DNA of 64,000 bases from Chara braunii (lineage: Eukaryota > Streptophyta > Charophyceae > Charales > Characeae). How positions within the stretch are numbered: position 1 is the first letter of the stretch; each line of letters opens with the position of its first letter. Below are positions 42,951-53,456 of this stretch, one piece after another. The notes beneath the pieces are model-generated. The model was not told the origin of the DNA. It saw nothing but the letters and a program-made list of their open reading frames with translations, and did no database searches. The position numbers were made by a program, and so were the translations under genes. The DNA lies in NCBI GenBank assembly GCA_003427395.1, contig BFEA01000182.1:938937-1002936 (forward strand), given 5' to 3'.

Positions 42951-43625
42951 TTCATCCAGGGATACACTAGGTATTCCTACATCCTTCCCTCTACCCTCCT
43001 TCGGAAGAACCAGCTATGGGCTTGGACACCCCTCCACGAGGACGCCTTCTGCACCCTCAAGAAGGCGGTGACATGTGCACCGGTTCTCCACCTACCCGAT
43101 TTTGATCGCCATTTTATTCTTACCACCGATGCGTCAGACTTTGTTGTAGGAGCAGTGCTTTCTCTTATTTTCCCCTTCTCTCCTGATTCCTCTCATCCTC
43201 GCATCCCTCACTTCCCATCCCCTACCCCTACCACTGCTTCCCGCCTGACGCCTACTCGTCCAGCTACTGACGAGCCTTCTATTGATTATTCTCCTACCAT
43301 CATCGAGGACGACACTGTCGAGTCTCGCACAGGTGATTGTCCAATAGCCTTCTACTCTCGTCAGCTCCTGCCTGTCGAGATAAACTACACTGTTGATGAA
43401 CGCGAGGTTCTCACAGTAGTTCATGCCACTCGGCACTGGCGTCACTACCTGCACGAGGCACCATTCACGGTGCGCACAAACAACTCTGTTGTCCAGGCTT
43501 TTCTGACAAAGCCGAAGCTCACTCCTCGACAGGCTCACTGGTGGCGTGACCTATCCGAGTTTAGTTTCACCATTGAGCACATCAAGGGTGAGACCAATCG
43601 GGTCGCAGATGCCTTATCCCGACGC
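42951..43625 (+). pseudogene. element C RNase H with a Pro/Ser-rich insertion
   Basis: In frame 42888-44315, FILTTDASDFVVGAVLS marks the first Asp. It is followed by a stretch of about 58 residues rich in Pro, Ser and Thr (SPDSSHPRIPHFPSPTPTTA onward) before the domain resumes with CPIAFYSRQLLPVEINYTV. The other sites follow: DEREVLTVVHATRHWRHYL (Glu), FTVRTNNSVVQAF (here Asn where Asp is expected in TD(N/H)) and ADALSRRPD. The RNase H domains of A, E and B1 lack the insertion. Confidence 0.85.
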
Positions 43626-44652
43626 CCTGACCGTAATCTGGAGCAGATTCAGCTCGCTGCCATCTCGGTCACCATCGTCCACCACTCGGTGACCGACGAG
43701 TTTCGCACTCAGTACCGCTACTACCCCGACTATTGCGACATCCATGCGACCCTTCGGAGTGGCAAGACCATCCCGAACTACTCTCTCGGGGACAATGGTA
43801 TTGTGTACTCGCACGGTTCACAGAGCACCAGAGAGCCCCGCATTTGCGTTCCCTCCACTGGACAACTACGTGTCCAGGCATTCGCAGAGTTCCATGACGA
43901 GGCAGTCGCCGGTCATTGGGGCTTCCACAAGACGTTGGCTCGTGTGAGCCGCCCGTACGTCTGGCCGAAGCGCAAGGACTTTGTGAAGGACTATGTCGCA
44001 AAGTGTCCCACCTGCCAGGAGGCGAACAGTGTGAACCATTTGCCTTATGGTTTGCTCCAGCCTCTTCCTATCCCTGAGGGTCGTTGGCAGTCCATCTCGA
44101 TGGACTTTATTGGTCCTCTTCGTCCTCCTACCCCCCTCGGTCATGATGCTATCCTGGTCGTCGTTGACCTCTTCACGAATCGTGCACGCTCTGTTCCATG
44201 TCGCTATGCCATCCGTGCACTTGAGGTCGTCGACATCGTGTTTGACCGAGTTGTGAGTGATCACGGCTTACCCCTGAGCATCATATCTCACCATGACCCG
44301 CGCTTTACCAATTGATTCTGTGACGGTTCCACGAGGTATACGGCACCAAGCTCCACTTCTCCTCGTCTTACCATCCTCAGACTGATGGTCAGACCGAGGT
44401 CACGAACAAGACTCTTGGAGATATTCTCTGAAAGATTGTTCGTGACGACCAGCAGTGGGATCTCCATCTTGCCCACGCGGAGATAGCCTACAACCACGCC
44501 GTCTCGCCAGCCACAGGGATGTCGCCTTACCATTGCGACCTCGGCTATCACCCGTGTGTTCCCGCGGACTTCCTTCGACCGTCACAGGTGCACCCTGACA
44601 CGAGTTGTCCAGCGCAGGATTATTGGGTTGCACGCATGATGTCGATCATGAA
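43626..44652 (+). pseudogene. element C integrase, truncated
   Basis: The zinc-binding module is intact (FHDEAVAGHWGFHKTLA, then YVAKCPTCQEANS), and the core has SISMDFIGPLRPPT (first Asp) and SIISHHDPRFT (second Asp). A TGA at 44313-44315 and a nearby frameshift precede the third-residue region ([18 protein letters not shown]). A TGA at 44429-44431 fits CGA to TGA. The sequence continues to DYWVARMMSIMKTT and stops abruptly at the family-B LTR, so the C-terminal domain is missing. No chromodomain is present. Confidence 0.87.
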
Positions 44653-45563
44653 GACCACCATACCCATGGCCGCCTCCCTCACTCTTCACTCTCGTAGGCC
44701 GAGGCTACGGCGGACTACTTGGGCCATGCCCTGCTGTGCAAAGGACAACGCAAAGCAGCTATGGCAGCTCCAACTCAGGCTGCCATGCCTTACTCTGCCT
44801 CGAAGCTTCTTTGTGTAGCTCTCCCCAGCTGGGGTCTCCCTGCTGCAGCGCCCACCAAGGTGATGAAGATGGCTGCCACCATATCCAGGTAAGTACCTCT
44901 GGCGCTCCTCCCCCTTCCTCTCCTCCTTCCTCCTCCAAGTGCTTCTTCCCCAGCAGCACTGCTCCAGCCAGCGCTCCAACCAGTGTGTCGCCAAACTTGC
45001 ACACCGACAATGAGGCTGGGCTCTTTGCCCGGCCTAGAGATATAGCGGCTTGCTAGCCTCTCGGGCGGTGACTTCCAGGCCGCTCGGCCTTCCAAGCAAC
45101 CGGTACCTCCTCACTTTCGGAGGGAAACATTATTGCAGACTCTGATATTGCGCGTACAGGCCCTAAACTCAGACTGGTACCCACCTAGACGTAGCCTACA
45201 GCTATTGGGCCTCCAAAAATGCCACTTTTGTCTTCTTCTGCTCGGCGGTCTTCAGTACCCGGCACATCTACCGCTTCAGGGTGTGGTGCTGGCCTACCTG
45301 CGACTTGAGTGTTTCCCCCCGCTGCAATCCTCAATGCCACGGCCACAGGAAGTACCGGCCCTGAGGGCCCAACGTACGAACAAGTGCCCTTACGGGCCAC
45401 ACACACACTCAAGCCAACCAGCACTCAAACAGACATACAGTTCAGCAAGCGTGCACACACACAGACTTAGTAGCAAGCGGGAAACTCAGCAAGGCATTCA
45501 GTCCATGAGCATAACTCAGAAATCAGCTGTGTGTTTCAGTCCACGTTTGGTCGGGTCATCACA
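44653..45563 (-). repeat. family-B LTR (B2), third piece
   Basis: Homologous to 6428-7349: shared ACCCATGGCCGCC, GCGCCCACCAAGGTGAT, antisense CAGGTAAGTACC (44886), GCAACCGG(C/T)ACCTCCT, and the CA-rich end finishing TCATCACA. With 30936-31110 and 40173-40198 this restores the LTR in order, except for about 68 bases lost where element C sits. Confidence 0.85.
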
Positions 45564-46000
45564 TAAATGCATTCCCATGCCGGTGCAGAAGTCATCATAG
45601 CTGCCAATGAGGCAAACAAAAAACATTGATAAGCATTGGCATGCTGTCCTCCAAACAGGTGAGTTCATCCAGCACTTCCGCCAAGCAACACCCCTCAATC
45701 CATGCCATGCGTTCCAAACAGAAAAAGCCAGCAGGCATCCATCCAAATGTTCCAACAGCACAGCAAGCATATGTTCCAGCATTGCCAGCAGGGATAATGA
45801 CAGATGGAAAAGAGCAAACAGCTCAAACAGACACTGTCACAGGGGAGAGAAAGAGAGGGGAGGGGGGGTTGGGGGGGGGTTGAGGGGGGGGGGGCGCAAG
45901 TGCATTGAATTTCAACCACTGGACATCATTGAACATTCACTATTTGTAGTTGCATTTAGCAATGGATGTCATGCACTCATTATTCGCAACTACGTAATAG
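45564..46000. other. flank of unknown origin; G-run
   Basis: Possible protein-like frame pieces (HAGAEVIIAANEANKKH, followed by two stops; AGIHPNVPTAQQAYVPALPA in 45626-45883) but no domain. 45852-45895 is G-rich. It may be single-copy host sequence between two elements, perhaps an old exon. Confidence 0.3.
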
Positions 46001-47155
46001 TGCGAGGATTTAGTACCTCGGCAGTGTCTGAAAGTGTCGTGCCCGCCCTAAGTGAAGGCGGGCCTGCAAATATGTGCCAATGCCTGTTTATAGGGCTATG
46101 AGACCAAACTGAGGGGCCCAAGCAGAGCCTGTTGTAAATCCCATGTGGGCATGGATCTTCGACAAGGCTTTGTTACGAGTTGGACTCCTTGGCATACCCC
46201 TGTAGGGCCCTTTCAGCAAGCATGAGCCCGCCCTAAGTGAAGGCAGGCCCCTGAATTTCAATATGGCCTGAGTTCATCAATTTTGGCAAAGTTTGGTGGG
46301 CACCAGACAGTTGCCATGCGCCAGTTGGTTTCATCCTCCATACTCGTGAGAATCATAAATAATTCTTGAGCCTTCTAGGCTCTTCCAGCAGCACAGGCAA
46401 AGCAGGGAGAACCTCGCGTTTACTCCTGGATGGTTGGGCAGGCTCAACCAATTCGGTCCCAGGCCACTATCTGAATGGGCCTAGGCGCAGACACTTTGGC
46501 CCGATTGGAAGCTAATGGAAATACACAAGGCCCAGCCAGGGAGCAGACTGGGCGAGCACTTTCCATAAAGGAAAGAGCTCGCCACTGGTGAAGGCATTTG
46601 GGCACTAGGCAGTGCATACGGCGGTGCTGCTTGAGCGTGCGCTCGCGGGCTGTGCGCTGTGCACTAGCGCTAGTTGCCAGGCAGTGCGCACGGCCGCTGG
46701 AAGAAGGCAGGGCGCTGCCAAGGGCAGCGCCATAGCCAGCCCTATATAGCCAGGGTTTGGCTTGGACAGCCAGTGGAGGTGGTGGTGGTCTTCGTGCATG
46801 AGAGAGAAGACGTGGGAGGAAGACAAGGACAGGGAGAGACAGGGAGAGATGAGGATGGTGATGTGAGGGCTCATACCTGGTATTGGCGATGGTCTGCATC
46901 CTCAATTCGTAGGCAGGAAGTAGCTGTGTAGGGAGTGGCCTGGGCGCTGAGCGCGAAGTAGGGAGAGAGGGCCTGGATACGTATGTTGGTGGGGACGAGA
47001 GTAAGCTCTCATTGACATTCGGTTTCAGAGTTTCGATTCTCCATTGGTGTAATATTGGTGCAATGCTGCTTTCTGGACACTGTGGGACTTTCTTGCTTTC
47101 AATGTGATTGTGCTATCTGGATTCTGTCATCTCGCTATCTCTCATTTTCCTTGCA
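46001..47155 (+). repeat. element D 5' LTR
   Basis: TG...CA ends. Two copies of the GCCCGCC-CTAAGTGAA-GGCGGGC hairpin (46041-46063, and a variant at 46226-46248), a TATATA box at 46743-46748 in the likely U3 region, a GGGAGAGACA purine tract at 46829-46848 and an antisense CAG|GTATGA (46872-46879). Compared with the 3' LTR it has an extra ~47 bases near 46525-46590. Confidence 0.92.
46743..46748 (+). promoter_or_regulatory. TATA box of element D 5' LTR
   Basis: CCTATATAGCC, in the middle of the LTR on the sense strand, conserved in the 3' LTR (51781-51786). Transcription would start shortly downstream. Confidence 0.55.
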
Positions 47156-47158
47156 ATT

Positions 47159-47176
47159 TGGTATCGGAGCTGGTTC
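47159..47176 (+). promoter_or_regulatory. element D primer-binding site
   Basis: TGGTATCGGAGCTGGTTC begins three bases after the LTR. It fits the initiator tRNA-Met complement except for the A-to-G at position 8, and corresponds to 32129 in element A. Confidence 0.88.
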
Positions 47177-49600
47177 AAACCACTCCGCTGGTTCCTTCGC
47201 AATAGCTGTTTGTTGCTTCGTTGGGAAATGGCGGGGCAGTGATAATGCTTGTGTGTTGGAGTAAGGGCGGCCCTGAGTTGGGAGGGCGCGCCTGGAAGGT
47301 TATGAGAGGAATATAATTGTTTGTAGGGGTCTGAAACTATCTGTTGTTACCGCTTGACTGCTTCCTGATAAATATGGACCATATATTTAATTTTATTCAT
47401 TAAGCGGTTGGGTGCCACTCTGCGGTAGGTCCCAGCGAGGACACTAGTTCAGATTGCATGCCACGTGTAGCTGGGGCGAAGATGACAATGAGGTTGAGAC
47501 ATAGACTAGGATGAGGGGAGGATTGCTTGTGGACAGACACTTTGTCGGCTGACCACTTGCTTGGTGTCAAAGACCAGGCGAGGAAAGGAGACATCGGAGA
47601 GCAGCTAAAGAGAGTTGGGTCTCGCAGAAGGTACAGGTGGCAGCAGCCAACGCAGTGATGGCACTAGCAGCTGTAGTAGCAGCGCACGTTAGAGCCAAGG
47701 CCGAGGCAGCAAAGGCTACCGTTTCTGCAATGTCCCAGGTCTCTTCGATAGGTGTTAGTGAGGGCATATCAGGGCCTTGCACTAGTGAGTCTGTTGGCGT
47801 GCAGGACCGCTAGCAACAACCTTTGTCAGTGGAGGACGTTGAGATCAGAGAAACGGATGCCCTTCACACAGAGTTACAGCGCCAGATACAGGAGGTAGAG
47901 GATAGACGAAATAAAGCTAGAAGAAGAAAGCCTAGACTAGATGCGAGGGAGGTGGAACTAAACAGGTTGGAAGCTTTGGATGTGGAAGCTCCTAATAAGC
48001 GGACACTTAGGTTCAGTCAGTGTGGCCGAAGTACAGGCCGTGTCTTAGGGAATGCTAGCCGCATTGATAGTCGGTCAAAATTAAATTCTGGCTGCGCAGA
48101 AAGGCCTCAAGCCTACGGTGAGGCATGCGCAACCCGTTGTAGTTTCCCCCAGTGGTGGCCAGTGTGTCCGTGTCATTGCTGCCTACGAGTGGTCTCTCGG
48201 TACCTCAGTACGGCATATTTCCAGCAGGCGGTTCATCAGTAGATAGTGGTGGCAGACTCAGGATCCGCTTCATTTGTCCCCATATCAACTGCTGCAACTA
48301 CGGTGCGGCAGCCGGGCCAGCGGCTTGTGCAGCAGGTTAGGCAACTTGTTCCAGGCACAAGTGGTTGGCCCACAGCCAGAGACACGCATCTAGAGAAGGG
48401 AGAAAATGTTGCTGCAGCAAGGTAGTTGGATGGGTAGGCACAGGGCGATGGACACAACCGTGATTTTGTTTCTTGGGCTAGGCCAGGTCTCTTGACCAGT
48501 TTCTGTTGTGGGGGGAAGAGATGAGACGAGAATGCTTGCAACTCATAAGTTCTCCGACATTACGAGGGAAACTAATTGTCTTGCTGGGGTCGCTGTGTAA
48601 CCCTGTTCGCTTCGCAACTCACATTAGATACTTACCTATTGGAGAAGGAAGTGATTCCAATCAGGCTACAGACGATTCTTCTTCGTCTAAAGGGCTTGGA
48701 CTACGAGGCCAACCCGGGATCGACGGAAGGACGATCTTGGGGTATAGACAAAGCGAGTAGGCGGCCATGAAACCAGAGGGAGGAGTGTTGGCCGTTTGTA
48801 GTTAGGCTGAGGCGACTGGTATGCGGAAGGGCAACCGGTCTAGAAGTCAAGGGAAAGGTCCTACTCTGTCTATAAGGATGAGAGAGGGTCTGGGATGTGT
48901 GGATAGACCGGCTTGAAAGGGGCACCAGCGAAGTGTAAGGCATGAATGGCCAAACCAAGGCGAGGGGTCCAGTCCAATTGGTCACCACGGGATGCAGCCC
49001 AAAAAGGGGTAAGGCACCTTCAACCTAGGGAAGCACTGCGAGCACTTCCTTGGGAAGCACATCCGACCTGTAGAAGTAGTAGCCGCTTCTGCTCTTGTTG
49101 AGGTGATGGAATCCCTTACCATCTCGAAAGACGACCAAGGTTACTGACTTCTTAGTCACCCCGCAGGCACATCTGGACCACATGAAGCTCTGTTCATGAG
49201 GTGTATCCGAGTCCTTAGAGGAGCTAGATGGTGAGACCTGCTAGCTGCCTGGGTGACCAAGTGAAAGGTTCCAAGGAACCGGTAGACAACAATGTAGGTG
49301 ACCGTGGGGCTCGCAAACATTGTTCTACCTAAGACTACACTAGTCGCAATTGTATGATAAGTCTGCACATTGGGACCATGCGCAGCGGCTAATGCGATCT
49401 GTAGTATCTAGCTTAGCCATTACGAAAGCACTAGTGTGTCAGGACTACATAACAGATGTAGCTGGTGCTTCCTCCTATCGGGGAAGCTGTCGAAAAGTCA
49501 TAACCTTCCTCCTATCGGGGAAGGCAGCTAAGAACAATATTCTAGCTGCCGAAAAGTCATAACCTTTGTGTTAGGTACTCCTTCAGGGTTGCAATATTCG
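47177..49600 (+). pseudogene. element D leader, gag remnant and protease traces
   Basis: After a leader similar to that of element A, an Ala-rich segment and SVEDVEIRETDALHTELQRQ (47823 onward) mark the gag N-terminus, with the same basic helix (RRRKPRLDAREVELNRLEA) as in A. Frames break after about 48000. Near 49150-49560, sequence corresponding to the A protease region survives: SEELEELDG-type linker and the QRLMRSVVSSLAITKALVCQ frame (49350-49562) match the A strand near RLHRSVAS. No zinc knuckle or intact active site was found. Confidence 0.75.
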
Positions 49601-50982
49601 TAGTTGGACAGAGGCAATCACGGTGCAAAATGTACTAAGTCTTAAATCCGTGAGAGCCAGGCCCTCCAAACCTCTGTAGAGTAAGAAAATTAGTGTAATA
49701 AGTGTTACAGAGAATTCAAACCTTCTTACTTACCGTCAAGAATTGAAACCAGAAAGGTTGTTCAAGAGATGGGAACAATTCCTCCTACTGTGGGATAGAC
49801 CTATAGAAAATTGCCTATAATGTTGGACATCGACTGACGAAGCTAGGGAAGAAGGAATGGATAAGGCCATATGCATCTTCCAATAAATCTTCAAATATAT
49901 GAATTGATAAGAGGAAGAAACGGGGACGTAGAGACCAAGAATCCAAATAATAAAAGAACATAAAAATTAATAACATGAATTTATAGGAGTATCCTATAAT
50001 AAATAATTGAGAATAACTTAATTTTAGAAAGACAACGTGACGTGGCAGCATATGTCCGGTATGAGGAACTTTTCAACTAACCTACTCAAGCAATTTCGGG
50101 TACCGGCTATGTTAGTCCGAAATCCTTTCTTGTTTAGTCTGGTCTGTGTATCATCGTTTACCTGAAACCAGATAAATGACAAGAACAAGATGGCTACATA
50201 CCGGACTGGCTCTCAAATATAATAGTATAGTCGAAGTCTATCAGATCACAAGGACTTAGTCAACTATGGACACAGGGGAACGTATAGCTAGACCGCCCGA
50301 AAATCAACGATAGAGATGATCCTATCTCTAACGAAGGTGGAAGAGAATCAGCGGACAGATATGTAGTCAACTGCAAATGGTCTACAGGAAATCGTCCCGA
50401 AGGAAAGCAGGTGGAAAGTTGAGTCTGAAACGTAGACCAATGACAGACTCTTTTATAATAGAAAACCGATTAAGAGCAGCGCCTGTCCGTGTAGAGGGAA
50501 TTGACAAACGACTACACCGTCCACACTTCACGTAGGACAATGAATCTGAGTGTCGTAATCTGCACTTGGAAGGAAGACTAACATCTCTGATAATATTATA
50601 TTCAGATTATTTGGGTGTCCTAGCGGTCGTTTCACATGGTGGATTGCAACCGGCAAGACAATGACCTGCATAGATGGAGTCGACAAACGATTCGTACTCT
50701 TTCCTATGATGTACAGATCATTAATAACCCAATCATCTATCCTACCATCTCTCTCTTACAACTGCCCTTGAGTCTGAGTACCTACCTGAAGAAGGTGCAT
50801 GCTGCCCCCAACCATACCTGAAGACATCAACAACAAGCTTTGGAGCTGTGAAACTGTATATTCTGAAGTTCAAACCACGGAGAAGGCTTGCAATTACATC
50901 AGCGACTCTCAACAAGCTAACAGCTTTGAGCTGAGTAACAGATGAAGTGAACAAAACGCTTTCCCACGGGACTTTCGAAGCT
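49601..50982 (+). pseudogene. element D pol remnant, RT and RNase H absent
   Basis: About 1.4 kb with stops in all frames. One recognisable patch at about 50365-50410 (AACTGCAAATGG...ACAGGAAATCGTCCCGAAG) corresponds to the integrase Glu region of A near 38115. No YLDD, TTDA or other RT/RNase H motif can be seen, so more than 1.5 kb of pol has been deleted. Confidence 0.6.
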
Positions 50983-50995
50983 AAGCGGGAAGGTA
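50983..50995 (+). promoter_or_regulatory. element D polypurine tract
   Basis: AAGCGGGAAGGTA immediately precedes the 3' LTR start TGCGAGGATT. Confidence 0.75.
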
Positions 50996-52238
50996 TGCGA
51001 GGATTTAGTACCTCGGCGGTGTCTGAAAGTGCCGTGCCCGCCCTAAGTGAAGGCGGGCCTGCAAATATGTGCCAATGCCTGTTTATAGGGCTATGAGACT
51101 AGGCTGAGGGGCCCAAGCAGAGCCTGTTGTAAACCCCATGTGGGCATGGATCTTCGACAAGGCTTTGTTACGAGTTGGACTCCTTGGCATGCCCCTGTAG
51201 GGCCCTTTCAGCAAGCATGAGCCCGCCCTAAGTGAAGGCGGGCCCCAGAATTTCAATATGGCCCGAGTTCATCAATTTTGGCAAAGTTTGGTGGGCGCCA
51301 GACAGTTGCCATGCGCCAGTTGGTTTCATCCTCCATACTCGTGAGAATCATAAATAATTCTTGAGCCTTCTAGGCTCTTCCAGCAGCACAGGNCAGACAG
51401 TTGCCATGCGCCAGTTGGTTTCATCCTCCATACTCGTGAGAATCATAAATAATTCTTGAGCCTTCTAGGCTCTTCCAGCAGCACAGGCGAAGCAGGGAGA
51501 ACCTCACGTTTACTCCTGGGTGGTTGGGCAGGCTCAACCAATTCGGTCCCAGGCCACTATCTGAATGGGCCTGGGCGCAGACACTTTGGCCCGATTGGAA
51601 GCTTCTGGAAATACACGAGGGCCTGGTGGAGGCATTCGGGCACTAGGCAGTGCATACGGCGGTGCTGCTTGAGCGTGCGCTCGCAGGCTGTGCGCTGTGC
51701 ACTGGCGCTAGTTGCCAGGCAGTGCGCACGGCCGCTGGAAGAAGGCCGGGCGCTGCCGAGGGCAGCGCCATAGCCAGTCCTATATAGCCAGGGTTTGGCT
51801 TGGACAGCCAGTGGAGGTGGTGATGGTCTTCATGCATGAGAGAGAAGACGTGGGAGGAAGACAAGGACAGGGAGAGACAGGGAGAGATGAGGATGATGAT
51901 GTGAGGGCTCATACCTGGTATTGGCGATGGTCTGCATCTTCAAGTACTTCAGTGGCTGCTGACGTCAACAGTTGCATTGTCAATTCGTAGGCAGGAAGTA
52001 GCTGTGTAGGGAGTAGCCTGGGCGCCGAGCGCCGAGCCAAGTAGGGAGAGGGGGCCTGGATACGTATGTTGGTGGGGACGAGAGTAAGCTCTCATTGGCA
52101 TTCGGTTTAAGAGTTTCGATTCTCCATTGCTGTAATATTGGTGCAATGCTGCTTTCTGGACACTGTGGGACTTTCTTGCTTTCAATGTGATTGTGCTATC
52201 TGGATTCTGTCATCTCACTATCTCTCATTTTCTTTGCA
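50996..52238 (+). repeat. element D 3' LTR (inflated by an assembly duplication)
   Basis: Same sequence as the 5' LTR with few substitutions. Positions 51299-51392 are repeated exactly at 51394-51487 on either side of a single N (51393), which is probably an unmerged contig overlap. Without it the LTR would be about 1148 bases, close to the 1155 of the 5' copy. Hairpins lie at 51036-51058 and 51221-51243. Confidence 0.9.
51393..51393. other. single-N assembly join with duplicated ends
   Basis: The 94 bases before (51299-51392) are identical to the 94 bases after (51394-51487). An unmerged contig overlap is the simplest explanation. Confidence 0.9.
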
Positions 52239-52399
52239 ATAGTTGCATGTTGATGTTTTTTGCCTCGATCTGACCACGACCTGCATTTCTGTCCATTGCT
52301 CCCTGGGCTGTTGGCAGACCATCACCAAGAACCTGGCCAAACCGCTCTCGGACAAGCCCCAATTCCACCAAGCCTTTTTTCCCTTCTTTTTCTCCTTTT
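52239..52399. other. short flank, no gene
   Basis: Unrecognised, between element D and repeat R3; starts with the ATAG duplication. Confidence 0.4.
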
Positions 52400-53049
52400 G
52401 AACCCATTCCACGATGCAGACCCCAAATTCGAATTCCAGGGTCAAGTTCTCAGGCCAAGTCGGTCAGTTTCAGAAAGGTCACAGTCGGGTACCTCAGGAG
52501 TAAAGTCCAACAGGCACCCGGTGAACAGTCACATCCCAGAGGCAAAGGTTGGATTCTATGAGCAAAAGTCACGTCCCATATTGAAAAGTCATATTCCACA
52601 GGCAAAGGACACTTCCCCAGACAAAAGTCGTGTCCTAGAGGCAAGAGTCACATCCCACAGTCAAAAGTCATTTTCCACAGACAAAACATCGTGACTCATA
52701 GTCCCAAGCAGCAGCACACCAACGAAATTACCAGGCCTTGACATTCTGAAGCAAACAGGCCGCAGGGATGTGGTACCAGGTCCAAGTCAAGCCAAGGAAG
52801 CAGAGGCTGGGACGAGTTGAGGCTCAGTCCAAGTCAATACAAGGCCTGGCCAACCACATTTGAAGGCAGATGCTCATTCGTGAGAGGGGTGGAAGTGCTA
52901 CTGAAGCGCTTGTGCGCTATCTGCGAATAGCATGAGAACGAGAGCCCTGCTGGGCAGCGCTGCACTGAGACGAAAGGCGTCCATTGCCGCATAAGTTAGT
53001 AGTAAGATAGAGCTGAGTAGCAGCGGATGTATTCAGAGTCAAGATTCTC

Positions 53050-53055
<6 letters not shown>

Positions 53056-53092
<37 letters not shown>

Positions 53093-53110
53093 ATGCATGA
53101 AGAAGACCAG

Positions 53111-53172
<62 letters not shown>

Positions 53173-53252
53173 GAGAGGGCGAGAGGGAGAGCACGCACGA
53201 AGAAGACCAGGAGGGACAGAGAGAGAGAGAGAGAAGACAGAGAGAGAGGAGA
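53056..53252. repeat. (GA)n tracts with a repeated spacer
   Basis: Three GA-rich runs separated by the near-identical spacers GCATGCATGAAGAAGACCAG (53091) and GCACGCACGAAGAAGACCAG (53191), both followed by GAGGGA. So a unit of roughly 100 bases has been duplicated along with the microsatellite. Confidence 0.9.
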
Positions 53253-53350
53253 GTCACCTGCCTTAGATGAGGATGCTGGTATTGGGTTGCTGAACTCTGC
53301 GCTGTTGAGCGCTTGGTGACTGGATCTCCGAAACTGTTTAATATGATAAT

Positions 53351-53424
53351 TTGTTGGAATTTCTTTTTTTGAAAAAATTTGGACCATTTCTCGATTTATG
53401 CGTGTCATCCTCTGCGCAGGGGCC

Positions 53425-53456
<32 letters not shown>

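Larger units (their letters stand above)
40199..44652 (+). mobile_element. element C: Ty3/gypsy gag-pol body without LTRs, plus strand
   Basis: A GC-richer, distinct gypsy lineage running from the end of gag through protease, RT, RNase H and most of integrase. No LTR, PBS or polypurine tract is attached. Both ends touch family-B LTR sequence: it follows position 6360 of the B1 equivalent and precedes 6428, replacing about 68 bases. That is consistent with a truncated copy captured by deletion or repair rather than ordinary integration. Frames are interrupted by stops at 42169, 42835, 42844, 44313 and 44429 and at least four frameshifts. Confidence 0.88.
46001..52238 (+). mobile_element. element D: LTR retrotransposon with gutted interior, plus strand
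   Basis: Direct LTRs (46001-47155 and 50996-52238) share TGCGAGGATTTAGTACC...TTTGCA ends. The 4 bases before (ATAG, 45997-46000) and after (ATAG, 52239-52242) match. A PBS and a polypurine tract are present. The 3.8-kb interior has a gag N-terminus and traces of protease and integrase, but no RT or RNase H. In their first 210 bases the LTRs differ at only seven sites, all transitions, so the element inserted fairly recently although its interior was already ruined. It was probably mobilised in trans by a relative. Confidence 0.9.

Noticed and set aside
53027-53266. Arg/Glu-rich ORFs at 53027-53426 and 4619-4849
   Set aside because: Translation of GA/CT dinucleotide tracts; the same occurs on both strands.
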